The notes beneath the pieces are model-generated. The model did no database searches, was not told the origin of the DNA, and saw nothing but the letters and a program-made list of their open reading frames with translations. Shown here piece after piece: positions 18,130 through 26,769 of a stretch of DNA of 45,107 nucleotides. Within the stretch, counting starts at the first letter, position 1. The number at the start of each line of letters is the position of its first letter. The stretch comes from Mesobacillus zeae (GTDB lineage: Bacteria; Bacillota; Bacilli; Bacillales; Cytobacillaceae). The position numbers were made by a program, and so were the translations under genes. The stretch spans positions 1 through 45,107 of the forward strand of contig NZ_QWVT01000039.1 of assembly GCF_003570705.1 (NCBI RefSeq), written 5' to 3'.

Positions 18130-18300
18130 ATGAGCAAAGCTAAAATCAAAGTAATATTCCGGTTCGGGGTAGTGGAGGTAGAAAAAGATCCTGAAGTAAA
18201 AGAAATGATGAAAGACCTGAACCTCGATGGTTTTGTCAGCGAAATCGAAAGTACCATTAATGATGTTATCGGTACAACAGAGGATAATAAAAAGAAATAG
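18130..18300 (+). CDS. Small acidic protein, unknown
   Basis: A 56-residue frame, ATG at 18130, with GAGAGGGATGGGG upstream. It reads MSKAKIKVIFRFGVVEVEKD, then PEVKEMMKDLNLDGFVSEIE and a KKK end. The mix of a beta-like start and an amphipathic helix, good codon use and a proper ribosome site make it a likely gene, but I know no family. Confidence 0.5.
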   Translation: MSKAKIKVIFRFGVVEVEKDPEVKEMMKDLNLDGFVSEIESTINDVIGTTEDNKKK

Positions 18301-18443
18301 GAGTTTCTTAAAATAGAATCATGATATAAATAATTTTTTTCGCCAGTGTTCTTTAATACTGAGCCCGACCATACCGGAACTTTTTTCGGTTTGATTTTAT
18401 GTGCACTGTCATGATGAATCTAATTGAAAAACAAAAGAAATAG

Positions 18444-18474
18444 AAAGCTAGAAAAGGGAATCCTTTCTAGCTTT
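18444..18474. terminator. Hairpin at the 3' end of the small membrane protein gene
   Basis: AAAGCTAGAAAAGG pairs with CCTTTCTAGCTTT (one bulge) around GAAT. The T tract is poor on both strands, so termination is uncertain. Confidence 0.5.
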
Positions 18475-18486
18475 AATGACGTATCT

Positions 18487-18694
18487 TCACCCATAAAACC
18501 CAATGGCGTCCAGAACGAGGACACATACGAATGTAAAACTTAGACCAGCTAGTACAGCAATGCCAAGAGTTTTTGGTTTCTTTGTGTTTATACCACACGG
18601 TGGCTGCCATAATGATGGTGAAAATAATTCCGAAAAAGGCTGCAGCATAGGGAGTCGTTGGGGTAAGCACGTCATACCAATTTAGAAAGCTCAT
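18487..18694 (-). pseudogene. Small two-helix membrane protein, frameshifted
   Basis: From the ATG at 18694 (AGGAGGG before it) the frame reads SFLNWYDVLTPTTPYAAAFF, then GIIFTIIMAATVWYKHKETK. It then turns to nonsense. The neighbouring frame carries on as TLGIAVLAGLSFTFVCVLVL, ending DAIGFYG at 18487. Removing one base of the five-base run at 18570-18574 joins them into about 68 residues with two membrane helices. This is a one-base insertion or a sequencing error. The family is not recognised. Confidence 0.55.
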
Positions 18695-18946
18695 AAGCGC
18701 CCTCCTTAATAAACAATATTTTCTTAATTTTCAACTATTTAGCAAGTGCTGTCAAGGGAATGTATATGACTAATCACTTCAAAATCCAGCGATATCAGCT
18801 TGGATTTTTTTATTTCCAGATTTTTTATGTTCAGTTCAATCCTCAGGATGATTTAAGAAATATTTAAGAAATAATTAAGTACGTAATAGTTAAAATCGAG
18901 TTTCTATACTAGAACCATAAGCATACAAGAAAGCGGGTTTTTCGAT

Positions 18947-19540
18947 ATGAGCGCAATCATTAAAACCACGAATCTCACGAAGATTTATGGTGATCAAAAA
19001 TCAGTAGACAATCTTAACATTACGGTCAACCAGGGGGATATTTACGGTTTTTTGGGCCGAAACGGTGCAGGAAAAACAACGACGTTCAGGATGCTACTGA
19101 GCTTGATCAAATCAACCCATGGAAAGATTGAAATCTTCGAAGAAAACTTATTTAATAACTAAAAAGAAATCTTAAAAAGGATTGGCTCGATCGTTGAGGT
19201 ACCTGGGTTTTATGGAAACCTCACAGCAAGGGAAAATCTTATGATTAATGCGAAAATAATTGGGATTCAGAAGAAAAATGCCATTGAGGAAGCATTGGAA
19301 ATCGTTAGGGCTGGAAAATGAAACGAAAAAGCTTGTAGGGAAATATTCTTTAGGTATGAAACAAAGATTGGGAATCGCAAGAGCACTGCTTCAGGGGAAT
19401 GTAACCGCTATCCTGCAACTGATTTACTGGGATATCAACCAACCTTCTCCATATATCAGTCAACTTTATTAGGATATCGATGATCATTTACGGGGAATCA
19501 ATTAGCTCCATTATGGCCAAGCGTAGGACATTAGTTTAAT
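18947..19540 (+). pseudogene. ABC transporter ATPase (bacitracin/BcrA type), multiply broken
   Basis: The first frame holds the Walker A motif (GRNGAGKTTTF) and ends at an in-frame TAA (19160-19162). The same frame continues with EVPGFYGNLTARENLMINAK. A frameshift near 19305 leads to KYSLGMKQRLGIARALLQGN, the ABC signature, after which Walker B and everything else are missing. A short permease-like bit may follow. Nonsense, frameshift and deletion together rule out function. The closest type is the BcrA/lantibiotic self-protection ATPase. Confidence 0.75.
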
Positions 19541-19655
19541 AAAAACCAAACACAAAAACAATAATGTCAATAAATTCTACTAATTATCATGCTGTCTATG
19601 TTGTTTTTTTCGTTATATTGGAAGTAAGAGAATATAATTGGGGAGATTTTCCGGT

Positions 19656-20654
19656 ATGAAAATGAAATGGTACTTTTTTTTTGTGACGATATTGGCGGTT
19701 TCTGTACTGCTGTATGGGCTTTTTGAATTCAGTGATGAAAAGACTCCTGAGATTGGCGTACTGATGGTCGGGGAGAATCGATACCAGAAATTCACCGGGC
19801 TGAAAAAAGGGTTGGAAGATCTGGGATTTGAAGATAAAAAGATTCACTTCACAGTAAAAAATGCAAAGGATGACCAAGGGAGACTGAAAAGGCAAATAAA
19901 AAGCCTGCTTAAGTCTGAACCGGATATCATTGTGACTCTTGGAGGCATTGAGACCATTGAGCTCAAAAAGGAAATAGACAAAACAAACAAAAGTATACCA
20001 GTCGTCTTTGCCGGTCTTGCCGCTCCAAAAGAACTGGGTCTGATTGAGGACTACCGGAACCCTGGCAGTTTATTTACTGGAATTAACAATTACCATACAA
20101 GTATTTCCGGTAAGCGTCTTGAAATGCTCAAGAATCTCGTTCCCTCCATTGAACGGGTGTTTGTTATTTATGACAGTACAATTGACACAAGCCGCCTTAG
20201 CCTTGAAGAAATTCAAGATGCTTCTGGCAAACTGAAGGTGCCGGTTGTACCAAGCGATGTCAGTTCAAAGGACTTTCATTCTTCCTTGGAAACCAAAATA
20301 ACAAAAGAAGACGCAATCCTAGTCATGCCAGGTTTTCGGCTGGAATCAATGACAGATGAAATCGCTGAACTTGCGAAGAGAAAGCGTGTTCCTGCGATGG
20401 GCATCTATGAATATGAAGCGGAAAAAGGTTTGCTGGCAAGCTATGGGGCAAGCTTCTATTCCCAAGGATACCAAGCATCCAGATTTGTAAGCCTTATTTT
20501 ACAGGGGAACGAACCTGCAACTTTGCCGGTGGAGCTTCCAGATGAAATGAAGTTTGTGATTAACCAGGAAACAAAGGAAACCTTGAAATTGACTTATAAT
20601 GAAGACCTTCTTTCAATCGCAGACGTGATCCATCAGGAGGAGGCAGATGAATGA
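19656..20654 (+). CDS. ABC-type substrate-binding protein, membrane-anchored, linked to a two-component system
   Basis: A 332-residue protein. An N-terminal hydrophobic helix (about 4-22, WYFFFVTILAVSVLLYGL) has no lipobox cysteine, so it is either a signal peptide or an anchor. The rest resembles the ABC_sub_bind periplasmic-binding family: IGVLMVGE, DIIVTLGG, IPVVFAGLAAP and RVFVIYDSTIDTSR. No ABC permease or ATPase is nearby. Instead it overlaps the histidine kinase gene by 4 bases (ATGA). I infer that it is the extracytoplasmic ligand sensor of that kinase, as the fused binding domain is in TtrS. GGGGAG precedes the ATG at 19656. Confidence 0.8.
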   Translation: MKMKWYFFFVTILAVSVLLYGLFEFSDEKTPEIGVLMVGENRYQKFTGLKKGLEDLGFEDKKIHFTVKNAKDDQGRLKRQIKSLLKSEPDIIVTLGGIETIELKKEIDKTNKSIPVVFAGLAAPKELGLIEDYRNPGSLFTGINNYHTSISGKRLEMLKNLVPSIERVFVIYDSTIDTSRLSLEEIQDASGKLKVPVVPSDVSSKDFHSSLETKITKEDAILVMPGFRLESMTDEIAELAKRKRVPAMGIYEYEAEKGLLASYGASFYSQGYQASRFVSLILQGNEPATLPVELPDEMKFVINQETKETLKLTYNEDLLSIADVIHQEEADE

Positions 20655-22747
20655 AAACAATGATAGGTATCCTTAGAAGCTGGCTCCTGACACAGCCAAT
20701 TCGGAACAAAGTCTTGGTGTTCGGTGTCGTCATGTCGTCCATTCCTTTAATTTTGATCAGCTTGTACTATTACTCTTTTGTAAAGTCAGACCTTGAGGAA
20801 AGAATCATTGAAAAACAAAGCTTGATATTAAAGAATTTATCACGGGAAATAGAAGTAGACTTTGACCAGACGTGGCGGCTAATCAACGAACGAGCTGGAG
20901 TAAACCAGCTATACGATCATACAGAAAGCAATTACTATAATCTTCTCCACGAAAGTGGCTCCATTGAAGAAGTGGTTGTAACAAATGAGCAGGGCTATGT
21001 GGAAAAGAGAGTCTCACGCTATGAATTAAACCTCCCTGGAAAAGAAAAGTGGCTTCCCGAGAGCATGATGTTAAAACTTCAAACAAATGACCAGGCGTAT
21101 GGAAAGGTCGAATTCAACCCGTATGGACAGCCGGTCATAAAGCTGGCAGTGCCTTTTACCGAAAATGGTAGGCAAAAGACGCTCGGTGTCGTGTTACAGC
21201 TTCAGAAAATCATTGGTAAAATCTCATCTCTACGGCAAGACCACTCTTCCTATATTTATCTTGTAGACAGCAACGAAAGGATCATCGCCCATCAAGACTA
21301 CAGCAGACTCTGGAGAAAACAGCCTAATGAAAAGTCTGATGATGTTGTTGGTGTAAAATCTAAATTGGATGACCTCGGGTGGACACTCGTAATGGAGCAG
21401 CCAGAGTCAACAGCCTATGCGCCTATTAAACAAATGGTGCAAAACGGAATGAGTGCTGCCGTACTTGTCATCCTGGTTGTCAGCTTGATCAGCGTCTCGG
21501 CCGGTTTGTATTTTACTAACCCTATTGTGAAAATTGACCAGGCCATGAATTTGCTCAAACAAGGGAGAGGCAGCACCCGGATTTCAATCAATCGAAAGGA
21601 CGAACTCGGAAAGCTAGCCAATTCGTTCAATGAGATGAGCAATGAATTAGTTTTGAAATCACGGCAGCTGGAACAGGAAAAAGAAAGGCTTGAGGTTGTG
21701 GTGAATGGTAACGGAGCGGGAATGGCGCTTGTCACAAAAGACTATAAAATTACCTGGATGAATCCAGTCCTACGGAATTGGTTCAAAAATGACAGCCTTT
21801 CCCTGCCGTGCTATGCATTGATTGGCGGCGAAAGTGCACCATGCGAGGATTGTCCGATTTATGACCCCAACAGTAAAAGCCTGCAGGATAAGCGGTTAAA
21901 ATTCAAAACAAATAATGATGAAGATAAAACTTTTAGACATCGTGTTTTCCCACTGAACCATGCCATCGAGGGAGAGGGGGAGTTTTTAGTTGTCGTGGAG
22001 GATATCACTGAGCAGCAGCTCGTTGAAGAGAAAATGGTACAGACAGACAAGTTATCGGCCTTAGGAATCATGGCTTCAAGCTTTGCACATGAAGTAAACA
22101 ATCCGCTTGCTACGATCAATGCTTATGCAGAAGATTTGCTTGACAGGATAGATGTGGAAGATGAGACCATGAGTGAAGGAGAAACAGAACATTATCTCCG
22201 CGTCATTCAACAAAATATTGAACGGTGCAAGAGAATCACAGGAAACCTGCTCAACTTCTCACGGAAACAGGAATGGAATGCTGAGGTCTTTGACATTCAA
22301 GAAATTATCGATAGCAGCATCAGTCTTGTGGACTATCAGTTAAAAAAGAATAAGATACATCTTACACTCAGTATCGAAGAAAATTTGCCCGGGATAAGGG
22401 GAGACGGACTTAAGCTGATGCAGGTTATGGTAAACCTTATCAACAATGCTGTTGATGCAATGGAAGAGGAAGAAGAAAGAAAGCTGATAATATCCGCATT
22501 AAAAAGTAAAGGTGGAATTTTGCTTAAAGTAGAAGATAGCGGAAATGGCATTTCTCCTGAAATTATACCGAGGTTATTTGATCCCTTCTTTACTACCAAG
22601 TCTGCTGGAAAAGGAACCGGTCTTGGGCTGTCTGTTTGCTACGGCATAATCCAGCAGTTTGGCGGCTCGATTGAGGTGGAAAGTAAGTGCGAAGAAGGAT
22701 CTGTTTTTAAGTTATTCCTGCCTTTATCTGAAGGCAAAGGGAGGTAA
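20651..22747 (+). CDS. Sensor histidine kinase (Cache, HAMP, PAS, HisKA, HATPase)
   Basis: A 698-residue protein. TM1 is at about 19-42 and an extracellular Cache-like domain at about 45-255. TM2 (about 262-288) leads to HAMP (about 290-345). A PAS domain follows (about 350-455) with three cysteines, C387, C398 and C401 (pattern C-x10-C-x2-C). The phosphoacceptor is H480 in SSFAHEVNNPLATI. The ATPase boxes are VNLINNAVDA, VEDSGNGIS, FDPFFTTK and GTGLGLS. It overlaps the binding-protein gene upstream and is followed 5 bases later by its response regulator. The PAS cysteines suggest metal or redox sensing inside the cell, which is inference. Confidence 0.95.
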   Translation: MKTMIGILRSWLLTQPIRNKVLVFGVVMSSIPLILISLYYYSFVKSDLEERIIEKQSLILKNLSREIEVDFDQTWRLINERAGVNQLYDHTESNYYNLLHESGSIEEVVVTNEQGYVEKRVSRYELNLPGKEKWLPESMMLKLQTNDQAYGKVEFNPYGQPVIKLAVPFTENGRQKTLGVVLQLQKIIGKISSLRQDHSSYIYLVDSNERIIAHQDYSRLWRKQPNEKSDDVVGVKSKLDDLGWTLVMEQPESTAYAPIKQMVQNGMSAAVLVILVVSLISVSAGLYFTNPIVKIDQAMNLLKQGRGSTRISINRKDELGKLANSFNEMSNELVLKSRQLEQEKERLEVVVNGNGAGMALVTKDYKITWMNPVLRNWFKNDSLSLPCYALIGGESAPCEDCPIYDPNSKSLQDKRLKFKTNNDEDKTFRHRVFPLNHAIEGEGEFLVVVEDITEQQLVEEKMVQTDKLSALGIMASSFAHEVNNPLATINAYAEDLLDRIDVEDETMSEGETEHYLRVIQQNIERCKRITGNLLNFSRKQEWNAEVFDIQEIIDSSISLVDYQLKKNKIHLTLSIEENLPGIRGDGLKLMQVMVNLINNAVDAMEEEEERKLIISALKSKGGILLKVEDSGNGISPEIIPRLFDPFFTTKSAGKGTGLGLSVCYGIIQQFGGSIEVESKCEEGSVFKLFLPLSEGKGR

Positions 22748-22751
22748 AGGT

Positions 22752-24098
22752 ATGGGAAGTGTAAGGCTTTTGGTTGTAGACGATGAAAAGGATCTGCTTG
22801 AACTGCTGGGAAAAAGGCTGCAGCGCAAAGGTTTCAAAGTCGATGTTGCCAGTACGGCTGAAGAAGCAATAGGTCTCTTGAACAGTGAGGAATATGACGT
22901 TGGGGTCTACGATATCAGGCTGCCTGGCATGGACGGAATCTCATTGTTAAAAGAAACGAAATCAATTCAGGTCGACATGGAAGTCATTATGCTGACAGGA
23001 CATGGCACCATTGATACGGCTATTGAAGCAATGAAGGTGGGAGCATTTGACTATCTCACTAAACCTTATAATCTATCAGAACTGGAATTGACCATTGCTA
23101 AGTCCTCGGAAAACAAACTTTTAAAAGAAAAAAATGAAACAATGAAGAAGATTATCCGGAAACACGATGAATTCAAAATCATTGGAGAAAGCCCCAAATT
23201 AAAAGACATGCTTCAAATAACGAGAAGGGTAGCGCCAAGCGAAGTTCCAGTCCTGATTGATGGGGAAAGCGGAACAGGAAAAGAACTGGTTGCCAAAGCG
23301 CTTCATTATTGGAGTCAAAGAGCGGGCGAGCCATTTGTCCCTGTCAATTCTGCGGCACTGCCAGAACAACTTTTGGAAAGCGAATTATTTGGCCATATTC
23401 AGGGAGCCTTCACGGGTGCAAACAAGGAAAAGAAAGGCCTCGTGGAAGCCGCTAAAGGAGGCACTTTGTTTCTTGACGAAATTGGTGAGATGTCCCTGGC
23501 CGTCCAGGTAAAATTGTTAAGGTTCCTTGAAACTGGTGAGTTTCGCCGGATCGGGGATGTCCGAGTCCGGCAAGCAGATGTCAGGGTAGTTGCAGCAACA
23601 AACAGGGATATGGAAAAAGAGGTGGCGCAAGGGCGGTTTAGGGAAGATCTTTACTACAGGCTAAATGTGGTGAAAATTACCGTTCCGCCGCTAAGGGAGC
23701 GAAAAGAAGATCTTCCTTTATTGGTCCAATACTTTATGGGGAGGACAAAAGCTCCTGAAAAAAAACTATCAGCCGACGCAGCAGCAGCTCTCTCTCGGTA
23801 TGACTTTCCGGGAAACGTCAGGGAACTCGGCCACCTGCTTGAAAGAGGCGCCCTCTTTTCAAGAGGAGAAATCATAGAACAAGGAGACTTATTTTTACTA
23901 GTTGCAGGAAGAGAAGCGGATTTGAAAAATGATGGTGAATCCGCGGACAGCCACAAGACTCTTGAACAGCTGGAAAAAGAACATATAGAGAAAAGCTTGG
24001 AGAAACTTAACTGGAATAAAACTAAGACTGCCGAGGTACTGGGGATCAGCCTACGCAATCTTTACCGTAAAATAGAACAGTTTAACCTTCAGAAATGA
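22752..24098 (+). CDS. NtrC-type sigma-54-dependent response regulator
   Basis: A 448-residue protein. The receiver (1-120) has the phosphoacceptor D54 in VYDIRLPGMDG. The AAA+ domain (about 140-370) has Walker A GESGTGKE, the sigma-54 contact loop GAFTGA and Walker B GGTLFLDEIGEM. A Fis-type helix-turn-helix lies at the C-terminus (NKTKTAEVLGISLRNLYRKI). It follows the kinase by 5 bases, with GGGAGG before the ATG. Its likely targets lie immediately downstream: three 13-bp palindromes and a -24/-12 promoter before tatA. Response regulators of this class are uncommon in Bacillaceae. Confidence 0.95.
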   Translation: MGSVRLLVVDDEKDLLELLGKRLQRKGFKVDVASTAEEAIGLLNSEEYDVGVYDIRLPGMDGISLLKETKSIQVDMEVIMLTGHGTIDTAIEAMKVGAFDYLTKPYNLSELELTIAKSSENKLLKEKNETMKKIIRKHDEFKIIGESPKLKDMLQITRRVAPSEVPVLIDGESGTGKELVAKALHYWSQRAGEPFVPVNSAALPEQLLESELFGHIQGAFTGANKEKKGLVEAAKGGTLFLDEIGEMSLAVQVKLLRFLETGEFRRIGDVRVRQADVRVVAATNRDMEKEVAQGRFREDLYYRLNVVKITVPPLRERKEDLPLLVQYFMGRTKAPEKKLSADAAAALSRYDFPGNVRELGHLLERGALFSRGEIIEQGDLFLLVAGREADLKNDGESADSHKTLEQLEKEHIEKSLEKLNWNKTKTAEVLGISLRNLYRKIEQFNLQK

Positions 24099-24106
24099 TA
24101 GGATAG

Positions 24107-24160
24107 TGCCATTTTGTCATTGTGCCAAAATGGCACACTGGTTAATATGACAAAATGACA
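24107..24160 (+). promoter_or_regulatory. Three-copy upstream activating sequence for the NtrC-type regulator
   Basis: Three 13-bp elements fit TG(C/A)CAAAATG(G/A)CA: 24107-24119 (on the minus strand), 24123-24135 (perfect palindrome, part of a 17-bp one at 24121-24137) and 24148-24160. They start 9 bases after the regulator's stop codon and lie 150-220 bases upstream of the sigma-54 promoter. This is the usual distance for enhancer binding. Confidence 0.75.
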
Positions 24161-24168
24161 AAAAATGT

Positions 24169-24210
24169 GATGGACGATGGAGGCACACTCTCTCGTTCAT
24201 CGCTTTTTTT
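24169..24210 (+). terminator. Terminator of the binding protein-kinase-regulator operon
   Basis: GATGGACGA (24169-24177) pairs with TCGTTCATC (24193-24201, one G-U), then GC and seven T. Confidence 0.75.
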
Positions 24211-24311
24211 GTTCACAGAACTGTAAAAACCTCTTGCAAACCTTGCTAGATCTAACTTTGCTCGACTCAGCCAGGAAGAAATGAAGCTGCCCAGTTGGAA
24301 AAGAAAAAAAG

Positions 24312-24328
24312 TGGCACGCAACATGCAT
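24312..24328 (+). promoter_or_regulatory. Sigma-54 (-24/-12) promoter
   Basis: TGGCACGCAACATGCA matches the consensus TGGCACG-N4-TTGCA except for A in place of the first T of the -12 box; the GG and GC are spaced correctly. It lies 37 bases before the tatA start and downstream of a GAFTGA-type regulator gene and its presumed enhancer. Confidence 0.8.
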
Positions 24329-24364
24329 CTATAAAAGTATCAAAGCTCAGAAAGGGTGGTAGAG

Positions 24365-24556
24365 ATGTTAACCAATATCGGGATTCCAGGGCTCATTCTT
24401 GTACTAGTTCTTGCACTCATTATTTTTGGCCCTAAAAAGCTTCCGGAAATCGGCAAGGCTGTGGGACAGACATTAAAGGAGTTCAAAAAGTCTGCAAGAG
24501 AACTTGCAAGCGATCACGAACATGATTCAAAAGCGAACGATCCTGAAAAGGTTTAG
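24365..24556 (+). CDS. tatA: Twin-arginine translocase subunit TatA
   Basis: A 63-residue protein with one membrane helix ([20 protein letters not shown]). The [14 protein letters not shown] hinge and an amphipathic helix ([10 protein letters not shown]) define TatA. No tatC is present, so it must work with a TatC encoded elsewhere. It is the first gene after the sigma-54 promoter and probably supplies extra export capacity for the Tat-signalled reductase two genes on. The ATG at 24365 is 8 bases after AAAGGG. Confidence 0.95.
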   Translation: MLTNIGIPGLILVLVLALIIFGPKKLPEIGKAVGQTLKEFKKSARELASDHEHDSKANDPEKV

Positions 24557-24587
24557 GCAGTAAATTGAAAAGATGAGGTGAAAACGC

Positions 24588-25481
24588 ATGGCACTATTTT
24601 CGAACAATGAAAACAAACCGAAGGATTATGAGAAAATGTTGGACCACATTTTGCCCGACCCGAAAACGGAACTTGACGATTCACCGTATAGTACTGGGCT
24701 TGGGATGAATATGGCAAGGGATGCACGAAAAGTCATCAACGGGAAAATGAAAATTGATGAGTTCCACAAGGTCTATTCAAGCTCCCTGACTAAGGAATTT
24801 GGAAACAGCTACGCTGGGGGGGAAACTGAAAATAAGAAAAAAGGAGACGGACCGAAATGGGTGATGGTCATTGACCTTAGGAAATGTGTGGGCTGCGATA
24901 CATGTACGGTTAGCTGTAAAGCGGAGAACCGGACACCGCCCGGGATATCCTACAATGTAGTGATGGAATCGCTTGAAGGCGATTTCCCTAATATTAAGGC
25001 GGTGAACCTTCCGAGGCCATGCATGCAATGTGACAAACCAGCATGCGCACAAGTTTGTCCGACTAGGGCTACTTACAAGATGGAAAATGGTATCGTCGCT
25101 GTGGACCATGACCGCTGTATTGGCTGTAGGTATTGCATTGTGGCTTGCCCGTATGGTGCGCGTTCATATGATTTTGGGGATAGCTACGAACAGGAAATGA
25201 TCGGCTACAACGATGTGACAAGCCCGGAATATGGGAAGGAAAGAGGTCCTCGTGAAAAAGGAAAGACGCCGATCGGAACTGTGCGAAAGTGCAGTTTTTG
25301 TTTTCATCGCCTGCAACGGGGCGAAGAGCCGGCGTGTGTGGAAACGTGTATAGGGGATGCACGCTTTTTCGGAGATATCAATGACCCGAACAGTACCGTT
25401 TCGAAACTCGCTTCAAGTCCAAGAGCCTTTCGCCTGAAGGAAGAGCTAGGGACGCAGCCAAGTGTCATTTATTTGAGATAG
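24588..25481 (+). CDS. Four-cluster ferredoxin-type subunit of a molybdopterin oxidoreductase (SrdB/TtrB-like)
   Basis: A 297-residue protein with four cysteine groups typical of DmsB/TtrB-type electron-transfer subunits: CVGCDTCTVSC (from C100), CMQCDKPACAQVCP, CIGCRYCIVACP and CSFCFHRL...CVETC. It should carry electrons from the NrfD-type subunit to the catalytic subunit. It has no Tat signal, so it is probably exported bound to its partner. The N-terminal ~95 residues are an extension beyond the Fe-S core. It is the second gene of the sigma-54 operon. Confidence 0.92.
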   Translation: MALFSNNENKPKDYEKMLDHILPDPKTELDDSPYSTGLGMNMARDARKVINGKMKIDEFHKVYSSSLTKEFGNSYAGGETENKKKGDGPKWVMVIDLRKCVGCDTCTVSCKAENRTPPGISYNVVMESLEGDFPNIKAVNLPRPCMQCDKPACAQVCPTRATYKMENGIVAVDHDRCIGCRYCIVACPYGARSYDFGDSYEQEMIGYNDVTSPEYGKERGPREKGKTPIGTVRKCSFCFHRLQRGEEPACVETCIGDARFFGDINDPNSTVSKLASSPRAFRLKEELGTQPSVIYLR

Positions 25482-25494
25482 GGAGGGCTATTTT

Positions 25495-26769
25495 ATGGGC
25501 AACCTTGCCATGAATGCTAAACATGAGATCAAGCCAGGAACTTCCAGTACCTTGAAGCTATGGATTTTTGCATTACTGGCTGCTTTTATGGTTGGCGGTT
25601 ATTTTATCATTGAAAGATTATTCACCGGTTTGTCTGCGACAAATCTTTCAAGCATTACACCATGGGGAGCATGGATCGCTTTTTACATCTTTTTCGTAGG
25701 CTTAAGCGCAGGTTCCTTTCTATTGTCGACTCTGATCTACGTATTCGGAATGGAAGAATACGAACGGATCGGTAAGGCAGCGCTTTTTACCGCTATTGTC
25801 TGCATGATTGTAGCGTTGACTTTCGTGCTCATGGATCTTGGCAGGCCTGAACGTTTGCTGAATGCAATCATTTACTGGAACGTCACATCACCGCTTGCAT
25901 GGGAGGTCCACTTTTATCTTGTCTATATTGTGTTGCTAACGGCTGAGCTTTATATCGCGATGAGGGAAGATCTCGTCAGGGCCGCTAAAAAAAATTCGAT
26001 GAAAGGAATTGTAGCAAGGCTTATCACGTTTAAGAATTCCACCATAAATGCTGCAACGAAGAAGCGTGATCACACTTTGATGAAGGTGCTTGGAACACTG
26101 GGCATACCGATTGCGATTCTTGGCGTGCATGGAGGTACTGGGACGATTTTCGCTTTGGTTAAAGCGCGACCAGGCTGGAACACTGCGTTGTTTCCAATCA
26201 TATTTGTTATTTCCGCAATGGTCTCGGGTACCGCACTACTGCTGGCGATGTATATCATCAAGAAAAAAGCCGCAAAGCAGCCGATCGATAAAGAAATGGT
26301 CCAGTCACTATCAAAGATGATGGCGGGATTCCTGATCATCGACCTTGGACTACAATTTTATGAATACCTTGTAGGTTGGTACGGGCTTGAGACTGAGCAC
26401 CTTGATACTCTAGCGACCATGATGGCAAGCGACGTTTCCTGGTCCTTCTGGGGAGTTCAAATGTTTTTTGGAGCGTTCATCCCCCTTATAATCGTCTTCT
26501 GGAAAAAAACAAACCAGAATATCAATGCATTGCTTGCTGCCGCAGTGTTAATCGTAATTGGGATCATTGGCGTCCGATTTAATATTGTGGTTCCGCCTTT
26601 GGTCGTCCCTGTTTTCCATGAATTGCCGTGGGGGCAATATTTCCCTTCTGTCAAAGAGTGGATGGTCAGCATTGGCGTAGTGGCGATGGGATTGCTGATC
26701 TATACGTTTGGTGAAATGATTCTTCCAATTGAAGATATTTCTGACGAGGTGAATGAACATGCAAAATAA
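25495..26769 (+). CDS. NrfD/PsrC-family membrane subunit (SrdC/TtrC-like)
   Basis: A 424-residue protein with about nine or ten hydrophobic helices and an N-terminal arginine/glycine-poor tail. The family landmarks TPWGAWIAFYIFFVGLSAGS, MDLGRPERL and TSPLAWEVHFYLVY are clear. NrfD-type subunits oxidise menaquinol and pass electrons to the Fe-S subunit. GGGAGGG precedes the ATG, and the 3' end overlaps the start of the catalytic subunit gene. The operon order B-C-A is that described for srdBCA. Confidence 0.92.
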   Translation: MGNLAMNAKHEIKPGTSSTLKLWIFALLAAFMVGGYFIIERLFTGLSATNLSSITPWGAWIAFYIFFVGLSAGSFLLSTLIYVFGMEEYERIGKAALFTAIVCMIVALTFVLMDLGRPERLLNAIIYWNVTSPLAWEVHFYLVYIVLLTAELYIAMREDLVRAAKKNSMKGIVARLITFKNSTINAATKKRDHTLMKVLGTLGIPIAILGVHGGTGTIFALVKARPGWNTALFPIIFVISAMVSGTALLLAMYIIKKKAAKQPIDKEMVQSLSKMMAGFLIIDLGLQFYEYLVGWYGLETEHLDTLATMMASDVSWSFWGVQMFFGAFIPLIIVFWKKTNQNINALLAAAVLIVIGIIGVRFNIVVPPLVVPVFHELPWGQYFPSVKEWMVSIGVVAMGLLIYTFGEMILPIEDISDEVNEHAK

